This document shows, piece after piece, positions 52,388 to 61,295 of a DNA stretch of 64,000 bases. How positions within the stretch are numbered: position 1 is the stretch's first letter; every line of letters starts with the position of its first letter. The notes beneath the pieces are model-generated. The model was not told the origin of the DNA. It worked only from the letters and a program-made list of their open reading frames with translations, and did no database searches. The stretch is taken from positions 14,385 to 78,384 of the forward strand of contig CAZHRR010000002.1 in NCBI GenBank assembly GCA_964534955.1, written 5' to 3'. Both the position numbers and the translations under genes were made by a program. The DNA comes from UBA2128 sp964534955 (lineage in GTDB: Bacteria > Fidelibacterota > Marinisomatia > Marinisomatales > UBA2128).

Positions 52388-52609
52388 ATGGCTACATTGA
52401 GAGATACATTAAGGACGACGAGCGGCTGGATGAAGGAAATTTTCGAATTCGGCGTCGCTCTAATCCTGCTATTCGTTGTGATCGACATTTTATTTCCGGG
52501 AACTACAGGTGTCGTGAACAACATTGGGGAGATAGTGAGCAACTTTGCCTCTGAAGGTATTGTGGGGCTGATTGCATTGCTCATCTTCCTGCTAATCTAC
52601 AAGCGATAG
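52388..52609 (+). CDS. Small membrane protein B, paralogue of A
   Basis: 73 residues, about 55% identical to the product at 52023: 'MATLRDTLRTTSGW', the identical 'DILFPGTTG' motif and 'SEGIVGLI' are conserved, followed by a hydrophobic end and 'YKR'. Differences fall mainly in the first hydrophobic segment and the second turn. AGGAGA precedes ATG 52388. The pair probably assembles together in the membrane; function unknown. Confidence 0.8.
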   Translation: MATLRDTLRTTSGWMKEIFEFGVALILLFVVIDILFPGTTGVVNNIGEIVSNFASEGIVGLIALLIFLLIYKR

Positions 52610-52673
52610 TAGAATAGTTAAGTCTTAAAATACATTACCCCTAGTACAATTGGGGGGATGTATCTTTGGACCC

Positions 52674-52715
52674 GGTTTCTTTTTGGCGCAATGCCAAAAG
52701 GAATCGGGTTCGGTT
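52674..52715. terminator. Long inverted repeat, possible bidirectional terminator
   Basis: ACCCGGTTTCTTTTTGGC and GCCAAAAGGAATCGGGT flank a short loop with one extra base and few mismatches. It lies after the twin genes and before the convergent small ORF at 52770. The TTTCTTT-GGCGCAA core also appears in the element at 19112-19130. An additional CCCC/GGGG hairpin is at about 52639-52661. Confidence 0.6.
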
Positions 52716-52769
52716 ATTTTAGAAGTTCAGAGTATAATATATTGGGAAGGATAGGTTATCCTGGATTTC

Positions 52770-52946
52770 TTAAATCTCACCGGCTCCGATACGTCCGTGC
52801 CGATCGTATATCCATTCACCAATGAATTCCCGGGCAAGGCGGTGTTCAATTTGTAAAGCTGACTCGTTGGTATTTAACTTATGTTTGACTTGATGGATGA
52901 TAGTACCGTATTCCTTGGCTTCCAGTTTTGTTTTTTTAATGTTCAC
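52770..52946 (-). CDS. Possible small soluble protein, opposite strand
   Basis: 58 residues from GTG at 52946 (complement), with GGAG 6 bases before it. It is charged and helical with 'ALQIEHRLAREFIGEWIYDRHGRIG'. No known domain. It is transcribed divergently from the XRE regulator at 53088, sharing the intergenic region. Good codon-like composition supports it moderately. Confidence 0.45.
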   Translation of the reverse strand: MNIKKTKLEAKEYGTIIHQVKHKLNTNESALQIEHRLAREFIGEWIYDRHGRIGAGEI

Positions 52947-53032
52947 TTCAATCTCCAATATTTATGTCCTGTCCTTTACTAATTATAAACTGGAGCATTT
53001 ACTTAAGTCAATGATAGAGTTCTTATAGGAAC

Positions 53033-53061
53033 TTGACATTGTAAAATTTACATATTATGTT
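53033..53061 (+). promoter_or_regulatory. Promoter of the XRE regulator with a palindromic operator
   Basis: TTGACA (53033-53038) and TATGTT (53056-53061) are 17 bases apart. Between them lies the perfect palindrome TGTAAA-A-TTTACA (53040-53052). Such placement suggests that the regulator represses its own gene. Confidence 0.6.
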
Positions 53062-53087
53062 GATCATTATTTTAATAGGATAATAGA

Positions 53088-54659
53088 ATGAAGTCTGCCG
53101 GGAATAAACTGAAATCACATTTTTTTGGTATTAAACTGCGAAAAAGGCGGAAGGATTTTGGTCTTACTCTGGAAGATCTCATGAATCGGTGCATTGCATT
53201 AGATGCTTCAAATGCCCCATCAATTTCATATCTCAGTCTCCTTGAGACCGGTCGACGAGCCCCGACGGAGAAACTAATCGACATTTTCAGCGAACTGTTT
53301 AATGAATCTCCCGAGTGGTTTCTCGATGATTCTACCGGGATAGATGATAACAATGATACTCATCCCACCAATGAGTTTATGTTAGAACCCCGAGTTCTTT
53401 TCGATCAGTCAATTCTTAGACGTGCTGTTCCGGACGTGTTAACTCAAACCGGAACTTCAGGTCGTAGATTTGCCTATGCTTTAATAAGTGCACTTCGTGA
53501 ACGACAGAAAAATCACTTTCCTGATTTGGAAAGGGAGGCGGAGTCTTTGGGGAATAAGAAGTTGCCTATGGATCTTGACACCATCTTTAAAATATGTGCC
53601 AAGGTAGGCTTGGAAGTGAAATGGTTCGATAATCCGCCTGTAAAAGTAGCTGTAGAGGAAGCAGGAGAGGAAATTCGCTCTCTTGCCCGCTCATTTTTTC
53701 AGTCACCGAATACAATTTGGATTAATAGACGATTAGAGAAACAGCAGGATCGTTTGATGTTTGAAATATCGCTTAGGCTGGCCCATATGGTACTTCATGG
53801 TGGTGACGGAGTCATTTCGGATCACGCTACAGGAGGAGAACTGGGTGCAGCGCCGGAGGGAGAAATACCGCCTACTTTTGTACAACACCAGAGGGATGTA
53901 CTGGTAGCTTGGCGTGATTATGAATGCAGCTATTATGCCTCTGCTTTACTGCTGCCACGACAACCATTTAAGCGTTTCTTGATCCGTACTCAATACGACG
54001 TTCAACAGGCGGAAAAACTGGGATATACACCTTCCATGGTTATGAGAAGGATGACATCGGTCTCTCCATACCGGTACTGGCACTATTTCGATGTGTATCC
54101 GCCTCACTTCATCCGGGTATACTACCGGGGGAATGACATACCATTACCACATCATCATGATGCCCTTCATCCCGACAGTATCTGTGGTAAATGGGGTATA
54201 TATCAAGTGACAAAAAATCCCGCTCTTAAGCATATTACCCAGCTCTCCTTAATGAGACAAGACGAAAGACGGAACCTATATGCCTGTCACAGTGTTCGGG
54301 CCAGGGATGCAGCCGGAAATAGACATGTTTTGGCTATCGGGATTGACTTGGAGCCTGCTCTGGAGTCCACAGGCAAGTCCTTCTCCACAATAGTCAATGC
54401 TGTGGAAGATCATGTGTCAAATCATCCTGGCAAACCACTAAGTGATGAGGTTCAGAGAGAGTTTCAGCCTGCCCTTGGTCTGCTGAATATGGGGTTCGCT
54501 GCTGATGCGGTAAAACTTCCACCTGAAATAGTATGTACTTGGGCAAGATTTTGTCCCCGGACTAATAAGTGTACCGGAGCTCCCAAATCAATACCGACCA
54601 AGTCTCCTATAGTAAAATTGAGGCATGAGATACTTTCTGGAAATTCTGATCAAGAATAG
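53088..54659 (+). CDS. XRE-family regulator of ScfR (RamB-like) type
   Basis: 523 residues. The N-terminal helix-turn-helix is Cro/C1-type ('GIKLRKRRKDFGLTLEDLMNRC...ISYLSLLETGRRAPTEKLIDIFSELFN'). The middle region is like the IrrE/ImmA fold, but its metal-protease HExxH motif is degenerate ('AHMVLHGG'). A long C-terminal domain has 'HPDSICGKWGIYQV' and several conserved Cys ('CTWARFCPRTNKC'). This is the layout of short-chain fatty acyl-CoA regulators (ScfR, RamB). No fatty-acid gene lies next to it, so its target is open. A palindrome in its promoter suggests autoregulation. Confidence 0.7.
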   Translation: MKSAGNKLKSHFFGIKLRKRRKDFGLTLEDLMNRCIALDASNAPSISYLSLLETGRRAPTEKLIDIFSELFNESPEWFLDDSTGIDDNNDTHPTNEFMLEPRVLFDQSILRRAVPDVLTQTGTSGRRFAYALISALRERQKNHFPDLEREAESLGNKKLPMDLDTIFKICAKVGLEVKWFDNPPVKVAVEEAGEEIRSLARSFFQSPNTIWINRRLEKQQDRLMFEISLRLAHMVLHGGDGVISDHATGGELGAAPEGEIPPTFVQHQRDVLVAWRDYECSYYASALLLPRQPFKRFLIRTQYDVQQAEKLGYTPSMVMRRMTSVSPYRYWHYFDVYPPHFIRVYYRGNDIPLPHHHDALHPDSICGKWGIYQVTKNPALKHITQLSLMRQDERRNLYACHSVRARDAAGNRHVLAIGIDLEPALESTGKSFSTIVNAVEDHVSNHPGKPLSDEVQREFQPALGLLNMGFAADAVKLPPEIVCTWARFCPRTNKCTGAPKSIPTKSPIVKLRHEILSGNSDQE

Positions 54660-54747
54660 AACTGCGTACCTAATGACTCATGCCCTTTGACTTGTTTTTC
54701 CTCGAAGAGAGGGGTAATTTTTCATTCAATTAATTGGAGGAATAACG

Positions 54748-55068
54748 TTGGATATTCTACTTGCACAGGGAAGCGGAGGAGCAGGTTCAACTATTGGTGG
54801 ATTTCTGCCCTTCATCCTGATCATGGTGGTCATCTATTTTTTCATGATGCGCCCACAAATGAAGCAGCAGAAACAAAAAAAATTAATGATAGAGGCTCTG
54901 AAGAAAGGAGACCGAGTTATTACCGTAGGTGGTATACGAGGAACTATCGCAGGGTTTAAGGAAAAAGATTCCATAATTCTTTTGAACGTGGGAAAAGGGA
55001 CAACACTGGAAGTTACCAGATCATCTGTCTCAGGACTGGCTAAGAAAGAGAAAAATGAGAGTAAATGA
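54748..55068 (+). CDS. yajC: Preprotein translocase subunit YajC
   Basis: 106 residues: one N-terminal helix ('GGFLPFILIMVVIYFFMMRP'), then the YajC domain with 'GDRVITVGGIRGTIAGF' and 'TLEVTRSSVSGL'. It associates with SecDF-type translocation complexes. The start is TTG 54748 after GGAGG (54736-54740). It overlaps def by 4 bases. secD/F are not in the window. Confidence 0.94.
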   Translation: MDILLAQGSGGAGSTIGGFLPFILIMVVIYFFMMRPQMKQQKQKKLMIEALKKGDRVITVGGIRGTIAGFKEKDSIILLNVGKGTTLEVTRSSVSGLAKKEKNESK

Positions 55069-55601
55069 TAAGACCAATTGTAATATATGGAGATCCTATC
55101 CTTAGAAAGAAGACTGAACCGGTAACGGATTTCTCTGGTCTGGAGGATCTTATTCAGGATATGTACGATACTATGTACGAAGAAGAGGGGATAGGTCTTT
55201 CTGCGAATCAGATCGGTGTCGAGTTAAACCTCATGGTAGTAGATGTAACCCATACTGATGAATGGGATGAACCTATGGCAATTGCTAATGCTCACATCAC
55301 AGATTCCTGGGGGGAAAATGTAATAGAAGAGGGGTGCCTGAGTCTGCCTGAAATCCGGTTTGATGTTACCCGTCCCGAAGAAATTCTGTTGAAGTATCAG
55401 GACCAGACAGGTAAACAGTTTGAATCCCAATTTGATGGTCTAATGTCTCGCGTTCTCCAGCACGAATTTGATCACTTGAATGGCGTTATGATCATTGACT
55501 ATCAAACTCCAATACAGCTTCAACAGTATAAGAGCCGTCTTCGGGAATTATCTGAACATCCCAAAGAAAAATCACAGATTTCCAAAGGGATAGTACTATA
55601 A
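55065..55601 (+). CDS. def: Peptide deformylase
   Basis: 178 residues. It removes the formyl group from new proteins' Met1. All three motifs are present: 'GIGLSANQIG' (GxGLAxxQ), 'EEGCLSLP' (metal Cys) and 'QHEFDHLNG' (HExxH, metal His and catalytic Glu). It is followed by fmt, as is common. Confidence 0.96.
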   Translation: MIRPIVIYGDPILRKKTEPVTDFSGLEDLIQDMYDTMYEEEGIGLSANQIGVELNLMVVDVTHTDEWDEPMAIANAHITDSWGENVIEEGCLSLPEIRFDVTRPEEILLKYQDQTGKQFESQFDGLMSRVLQHEFDHLNGVMIIDYQTPIQLQQYKSRLRELSEHPKEKSQISKGIVL

Positions 55602-55612
55602 ACCGACGCGCC

Positions 55613-56545
55613 ATGCGCATAGTATTTATGGGGAATCCGGAGTTTGCGATTCCCTCCCTTAGTGCAATCTATTCTTCAACTCACGAGATTGCAGCGGTTG
55701 TGACAAATCCGGACAAGCCCCAAGGCCGCGGAAGGAATCCTCTCCCTACACCCGTAGCCATATGTGCAGAAGATTTGGACATTCCGGTTGTCCGCGCAGA
55801 AAAGCTCAAGGATGAGAATCTTGCCGCCCTGTTATCAGACCTCTCAGCAGATCTTTTTGTTATTGTGGCTTATAGAATTTTACCCGCAAGCCTTCTGGAG
55901 ATCCCCAGGATTGGCTGTATTAATCTGCACGGTTCGATCCTGCCAAAATATCGCGGTGCAGCACCGATCCAGTGGGCTTTACTCAATGGGGATTCGTTAA
56001 CAGGACTGACAACTTTCTTGCTCAAGCCGTCTGTTGATACTGGAGATATTCTGATGAAGAGGGAAGTAGTGATCTTCCCAAGCGATAACTGTGGTGATTT
56101 ATCCCGGCGAATGTCTCTTGTGGGTGCTCAACTATTGAAGAATACTGTGGATCGGTTGGCAAGTGATGATCTTGTACCCCTTCGACAGGATGATTCACTT
56201 GCTACAAAAGCTCCAAAGATAAAACCCGAAATGAGAGAAATTGACTGGAGTAAGTCGGCATTTAGAGTTTACAACTTGATCAGGGCTCTTACTCCTATAC
56301 CTGGAGCACATTCGTTTTTAGATGGCAAAAGGTTGAAGATATGCGACAGCCGACCGGGATTAATGAGTGGAGAGACTCCGGGGACGATAATTTCAGCAGA
56401 TAAAAAATCTTTCAGGGTGGCGTGCGGGACAGGTTCACTCCAAGTGCTCGAAGTTCAGGCAGAGGGGAAGAAAAAGATGTCTGCCCGGGAGTATCTGACT
56501 GGTTCCAAGTTAACAGTTGGTGATTGTTTTGACTCAGCAGGATGA
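55613..56545 (+). CDS. fmt: Methionyl-tRNA formyltransferase
   Basis: 310 residues. It formylates initiator Met-tRNA, pairing with deformylase. Motifs: 'GRGRNPLPTPVA' in the N-terminal Rossmann-like half, 'NLHGSILPKYRGAAPIQWALLNGD' with the catalytic Asn-His, and 'VDTGDIL'. A C-terminal OB-fold half closes it. It overlaps the start of rsmB. Confidence 0.96.
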   Translation: MRIVFMGNPEFAIPSLSAIYSSTHEIAAVVTNPDKPQGRGRNPLPTPVAICAEDLDIPVVRAEKLKDENLAALLSDLSADLFVIVAYRILPASLLEIPRIGCINLHGSILPKYRGAAPIQWALLNGDSLTGLTTFLLKPSVDTGDILMKREVVIFPSDNCGDLSRRMSLVGAQLLKNTVDRLASDDLVPLRQDDSLATKAPKIKPEMREIDWSKSAFRVYNLIRALTPIPGAHSFLDGKRLKICDSRPGLMSGETPGTIISADKKSFRVACGTGSLQVLEVQAEGKKKMSAREYLTGSKLTVGDCFDSAG

Positions 56546-57863
56546 TGCTCGGTTTCATGCTGTCAGAATGTTGACGGATTTCGATCGAACAGGCGAAAGA
56601 TTATCCTCTGTCTCTGCTCGCTATCTCAGAGGAAGAGAACGTATTTCACACTTAGAAGAAATCACCTTCCTAGTGCAGGAAACTATGCGGTGGCGGGGAT
56701 ACCTTGACTCAGTCATCTGTCGCTTCTACCGAGGGAAGTACACGAAAGTCGAGCACGTGCTGAAGAATATATTACGTCTGGGTGCTTATGAACTGATCTT
56801 CCGGAACCAGGTGCCTTCTTATGCAGTAGTAAACGAGGCGGTGGAACTGACCCGTCGGCTGGCGAGCGAAAAATCTGCAGGACTAACAAATGCAATACTG
56901 CGAAAAATGTCAGAGACAGACTATCCAAAGCCGGGAATTGTATCGCAAAGCGATAGTCTGGCGAAGATATCTGAGCTCACATCCCATCCTCAATGGATGA
57001 TTGAACGCTGGCTGAAGCGGTATGGATTCGAGGAAACAGTTGAACTATGTAATTGGAATAATCAGGTACCTTCTTTCACCGTCTGGAGGAATCCGGCACA
57101 GGTGGAAGCGTCTCAGTGGGAAGAGGAATTGGAAGGTTTGGGCATCAATTGGGCAATGAGCACATCTATTAAGAATTATTATCATGTGGACTCACTTTCG
57201 CGACTGTTACAGAGCGAAGCCTATGGAAAAGGATGGTTCGCAGTACAGGATACATCATCAGCTTTGATTGTGATGTTGGCGGTAGAAAACACCAAAGGAC
57301 AGGTACTTGATGTCTGTTGTGCCCCTGGCGGGAAGACTGCTGCTCTATCAAGCAGGCTTGGAACTGATGTTCCTGTTATTGCCTCAGATGTTAACGAAGA
57401 AAGGCTACAAAAAGTACGGGAAACTTTGAAGCGACTAAAAATATCAAATGTAACCGTTGAGAAAAAAGATGCCGCCAAAGATAATTTTCAGGAGAGTAAT
57501 GTCATTCTCATTGATGCACCATGCACAGGCACCGGCGTTATGTCCAAACGTGCTGATCTACGGTGGAGACGGACAGAGGAAAATCTGGGAGAAATACAGT
57601 CGTTGCAATTGGAAATCCTTCGGCATATGGCGAACTTTGTGTCATCTAATGGAAGCATTATCTACTCTACCTGTTCACTGGAACCGGAAGAGAATTGGGA
57701 TGTGATTGATATGCTGTTGGAGGAACGTGACGACTTTGATGCAGTTAGGATTGAAAGAGAAGAGATTATTCCTTTCACGGATGAACGTGGAGCAGTCTCC
57801 ACTTTTCCACCTCGTGATGGCATGGATGGTGTATTTGGAGTAATATTGAAGAAATGTTCATAA
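56517..57863 (+). CDS. rsmB: 16S rRNA (cytosine-C5)-methyltransferase RsmB
   Basis: About 448 residues: N-terminal NusB-like domain ('RFHAVRMLTDFDRTGERLSSV'), then the m5C methyltransferase with the SAM site 'VLDVCCAPGGKTAAL'. The two catalytic Cys are in 'DAPCTGTGVMSKRADLRWR' and 'YSTCSLEPEENWDV'. The start is uncertain: TTG 56517, GTG 56520 or TTG 56529 all lie over the fmt end. Confidence 0.93.
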   Translation: MVIVLTQQDDARFHAVRMLTDFDRTGERLSSVSARYLRGRERISHLEEITFLVQETMRWRGYLDSVICRFYRGKYTKVEHVLKNILRLGAYELIFRNQVPSYAVVNEAVELTRRLASEKSAGLTNAILRKMSETDYPKPGIVSQSDSLAKISELTSHPQWMIERWLKRYGFEETVELCNWNNQVPSFTVWRNPAQVEASQWEEELEGLGINWAMSTSIKNYYHVDSLSRLLQSEAYGKGWFAVQDTSSALIVMLAVENTKGQVLDVCCAPGGKTAALSSRLGTDVPVIASDVNEERLQKVRETLKRLKISNVTVEKKDAAKDNFQESNVILIDAPCTGTGVMSKRADLRWRRTEENLGEIQSLQLEILRHMANFVSSNGSIIYSTCSLEPEENWDVIDMLLEERDDFDAVRIEREEIIPFTDERGAVSTFPPRDGMDGVFGVILKKCS

Positions 57864-58642
57864 GAACGATTGTCAGGATTATAGTAGTTTTTACAATTGT
57901 GGGAGGCACGGCATTTATTGTGGTTGACAAGATTGCCATGCCCATTTACGTAGCGAGTGGACGGGAAATTTCACTGCCAGATGTTAGTGGACAGACGACT
58001 CAATCAGGACCAGTGATGACATTTGACGAAGCCCAGACAGAGTTAAAGAAATACGATCTCGTAGCTGTGGAAGAATTTGTGAAATACACTGGAAAGTATC
58101 CTCCCGGAACGGTTTTGGATCAATACCCACAGGCTGGGCGAAAAGTGAAGCCCGGACGTAAAGTACGATTAACTGTGGCAAAAGAGGAGAAAATGGTTAA
58201 AGTGCCAAATCTGGTAGGACAGTCACTACGCCACGCTCAGTTAAAGATAGAAGAAATCGGACTTCATTTGGATACTTTACTGAAGGATTATGATACTCGT
58301 GTACCGCTTGATGTGGTTCGCTGGCAGAACCCCATTCAAGGGAATCTCCTTCGCAAGGGGAGTGGCGTGAAACTGGGTGTGAGTTTGGGACGACCACCTG
58401 ATTTCTTTGAGGTTCCTAATCTGGTGGGAATCACTCTGGCTGAGGCCAAAGTAGAGTTGGTAAAAGAAGGCCTCAGAATCGGTAAAATCACCCGCATGCA
58501 GGATGAGGATAAGATTCCCGATACAGTTCTTAGGCAAAGTATCGTACCGGGCACTGTTCTGAGAAAACCTATACCCATTGATCTGACTTTAAGTTTTATA
58601 GATATTACAGACCTTCGGAACCGGTTGAATGATCAGGACTGA
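57854..58642 (+). CDS. Membrane-anchored PASTA-domain protein
   Basis: 262 residues: one N-terminal membrane helix ('IVRIIVVFTIVGGTAFIVV') and three PASTA repeats. The third contains 'EVPNLVGITLAEAKVELVKEGLRIG'. PASTA repeats bind cell-wall precursors and are normally attached to kinases or penicillin-binding proteins; here they stand alone without either. It overlaps rsmB by 10 bases. Confidence 0.88.
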   Translation: MFIRTIVRIIVVFTIVGGTAFIVVDKIAMPIYVASGREISLPDVSGQTTQSGPVMTFDEAQTELKKYDLVAVEEFVKYTGKYPPGTVLDQYPQAGRKVKPGRKVRLTVAKEEKMVKVPNLVGQSLRHAQLKIEEIGLHLDTLLKDYDTRVPLDVVRWQNPIQGNLLRKGSGVKLGVSLGRPPDFFEVPNLVGITLAEAKVELVKEGLRIGKITRMQDEDKIPDTVLRQSIVPGTVLRKPIPIDLTLSFIDITDLRNRLNDQD

Positions 58643-58647
58643 TTAAG

Positions 58648-59226
58648 ATGGAATACAGACATGAAATCGTCAGGAAGCTGATCCACTATGGATCTGCTAT
58701 TTTCCCTATAGGCTACCTCTTCTTTTTCGAGAGGAAAGAAATGCTCATTATGCTGGGTTCGGCCGTAATAATCATCATCATTCTGGAAATTCTCCGTATG
58801 ACCGTTCCTTTATTTAACCGCATTTACAAAGTGGTATTTGGGAAGATAGTTCGCAAAGAAGAATCTGTGAGGTTTACGGGTGCAACTTACTCTTTTTTAG
58901 GTGCTTTTGCTGCTATTCTAATCTTCGAAAAGGAAGTCGCAATCTTTGCAATGCTTGTACTTTCCCTGGCTGATTCTACCGCCGCTCTCGTAGGGAGAAG
59001 GTGGGGGACGATACCTCTTCTGGAAAAGTCAGTTCAGGGAACAGTAACTTTTCTGATAATGGCAATAGCTGTAGCATTATTTGTCCCCGGAATCCCTCGA
59101 ACTGAAGCAGTTACAGCTGCCGTATTTACTGCTTTGATAGAACTGCTGCCTTCTCCTGTGAATGACAATCTTCTTATACCCATGTCAGCCGGAATTATTT
59201 TATCTCTTATGAGGCTCTTTACTTGA
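58648..59226 (+). CDS. Dolichol/phytol kinase-like membrane protein
   Basis: 192 residues with six or seven helices. The opening 'HEIVRKLIHYGSAIFPIGYLF' and 'LADSTAALVGRRWG' are typical of the SEC59/DGK1/VTE5 CTP-dependent lipid kinase family, which phosphorylates polyprenols, phytol or diacylglycerol. The lipid cannot be told. It follows the PASTA gene by 5 bases. Confidence 0.8.
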   Translation: MEYRHEIVRKLIHYGSAIFPIGYLFFFERKEMLIMLGSAVIIIIILEILRMTVPLFNRIYKVVFGKIVRKEESVRFTGATYSFLGAFAAILIFEKEVAIFAMLVLSLADSTAALVGRRWGTIPLLEKSVQGTVTFLIMAIAVALFVPGIPRTEAVTAAVFTALIELLPSPVNDNLLIPMSAGIILSLMRLFT

Positions 59227-61295
59227 GTTTTTTAGCACCTTCCGTTCTTTGGGGACTGATTGCATCCACTATTCCCCTTCTCATCCATCTCTTCAGCATC
59301 AGACGTACACAGACGGTGGAATTCAGCTCCATTAGGTTCATAAAGGAGCTGGAGCACGAGACCATCCGCAGGTTGAAAATTCGACAACTTATTCTGCTTA
59401 TTCTTCGGACACTGGCTATTGTCTTAATTGTCCTGGCGTTTGCTCGACCTGTGAAGCTGGGATATTTCCCCGCCGGCAGCAGTCAGACTACCTTGATGAT
59501 TTTTCTTGTGGACAATTCAGCTTCTATGAGTGCATCTAATGTAGAGGAGGATTTGTTCCTGACTTTGGCAAAGGATAAAGTAAGGAATATACTGGAAGGG
59601 GCAGAAGGTGAGATTTCTCTCCAGCTCTGGCAGACGACACCGCTTAAGAGAGTCTATTCCGGTGAATTCAGTTCTGTGGATGAAGTGGCCGGTTACCTGG
59701 AGTCTATCCAAGAATCTGCCGGTGGCGATGATCTCTGGGGTGCAATCGACTCGAATCTGGAGAGGTCAGCCTGGGAAGCAGAAGGAGGGGAGGTTACTGC
59801 CAATCGTGAGTTCTACATATTCAGTGATTTCCCCGCTACTGTGCCGGAAGATTGGTTGTTCCGGAAAGTGGACAGCAGTACTTTGCTGGAATGGCATGTG
59901 TTTCTTTTCCCATCTGACATTCCCGGTGGAAACCTGAGTATCAGGGAGAGCGAAGTTCTTACTGAGCTGCGGGTAACGGGACAGCTCGTAGAAATTCAAA
60001 CTGCTATTGAGAATCAGGGTAACGAAGATTTAAGCGACATACCTGTGCAGCTTCTCTTCGGTGACACACCTGTTGGGCAGGCTGTCTCTGATATTCCGGC
60101 AGGGAAAATGAAAGAGTTTATATTTCAGGCCTATCCCTCCCGCAGTGTGACAGTAGAAGGAACTGTCGTTATTCCTTCTGATCATTTCAGCTACGATAAT
60201 CGAAGGTATTTCAGATTTTCTGTGCCAGATAAAATTAACTGCATAATTGCTGGCAATGCGGAAGACCAGGTTAAAATTGTAGAACTTGCGCTGGAAGCAA
60301 TGAACAGCGATTCGGTTTTTGTTAAGTACCGCTTGGAGAAACTGACATCCGGAACGATGCTGCAGTTGTCAGATACCGATATCCTGCTGCTTGTGGATCC
60401 CGGACCGATCAGTTCCTATGTTGCAGAGCAAATCGCAGAGTTTCAGACGATGGGCGGAGGAGTTCTTGCCTTTTTAGGTGGACGTAGTCAAACCGCTGGA
60501 GATCATCTGCTGAATCAGCTTGGACTCGAGGAAGTGACAGGTGTCGATTCAGTTGCTGAGGGGAGTTTTCTTTCAGTTGAAGCAATCAGAGATCTTCAGC
60601 CAGTTATTGAGGGACTCTCTATCTGGGATTTAGAGCGTGCCATGCCGGAAGTTTATTCTTCACTGAAGCTGGTCCCCGGAAAAAACAGTTCTACTGTACT
60701 GTCGCTGTCAAATAGTACACCTATGCTTATCCATTCTAAAGAGCGCAACGCTTTCGTCTTTTCCGTCCCGCCTGACCAGCGATGGTCGTCGCTGCCCACA
60801 TCAGGACTATTTCTGCCTCTGATGCATCGTCTGCTTGTCGCCTTAGTGGCTGCGGATGATGTATCATTAATGTTTACGGTAGGAGAGAGCGCTCTGCTTC
60901 CCCTCGAGGAAGAGCATCTTTCCTCGGAAATTGAGATAGTGAAACCTTCAGGAGACCGGTCGTTTTTGATTCCTGACTATCGCCGGGAAGCTGTAGTAGT
61001 TGACGAGATGGATGAGCCGGGTATTTATCATCTTTTGTCAGATGGGAAGACTGTTATGTCGTTTGTTGTCAATATACCGGAGACCGAAGACCCCTCCCGC
61101 AGACTTCCTGTTGAGGATTTTGATAGATATTTTCCTGGTGGGCGAGTTGTTACTCCTGAAGAGGATATAGCCGCTACTGTGATGGAGGCGAGGCGGGGAA
61201 CGGAATTGTGGCTTCTCTTTGTCCTTGCGGCAGGCGCTGCACTGCTGGCTGAGACCTGGATCGGTCGCGTAAGAGAGGAACAGTCCGGTGATTGA
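59223..61295 (+). CDS. BatA-type membrane protein with von Willebrand-like domain
   Basis: 690 residues from TTG 59223. The N-terminus 'PSVLWGLIASTIPLLIHLFSIRRTQTVEFSSIRFIKELE' is the BatA/aerotolerance membrane module typical of the FCB group. A vWA-like segment with 'FLVDNSASMSA' (DxSxS-type metal site) follows. The extracytoplasmic middle and 'GGGVLAFLGGRS' follow, then a last helix near 665. Partner AAA+ ATPase genes are not in the window. It overlaps hflX by 8 bases. Confidence 0.85.
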   Translation: MSFLAPSVLWGLIASTIPLLIHLFSIRRTQTVEFSSIRFIKELEHETIRRLKIRQLILLILRTLAIVLIVLAFARPVKLGYFPAGSSQTTLMIFLVDNSASMSASNVEEDLFLTLAKDKVRNILEGAEGEISLQLWQTTPLKRVYSGEFSSVDEVAGYLESIQESAGGDDLWGAIDSNLERSAWEAEGGEVTANREFYIFSDFPATVPEDWLFRKVDSSTLLEWHVFLFPSDIPGGNLSIRESEVLTELRVTGQLVEIQTAIENQGNEDLSDIPVQLLFGDTPVGQAVSDIPAGKMKEFIFQAYPSRSVTVEGTVVIPSDHFSYDNRRYFRFSVPDKINCIIAGNAEDQVKIVELALEAMNSDSVFVKYRLEKLTSGTMLQLSDTDILLLVDPGPISSYVAEQIAEFQTMGGGVLAFLGGRSQTAGDHLLNQLGLEEVTGVDSVAEGSFLSVEAIRDLQPVIEGLSIWDLERAMPEVYSSLKLVPGKNSSTVLSLSNSTPMLIHSKERNAFVFSVPPDQRWSSLPTSGLFLPLMHRLLVALVAADDVSLMFTVGESALLPLEEEHLSSEIEIVKPSGDRSFLIPDYRREAVVVDEMDEPGIYHLLSDGKTVMSFVVNIPETEDPSRRLPVEDFDRYFPGGRVVTPEEDIAATVMEARRGTELWLLFVLAAGAALLAETWIGRVREEQSGD

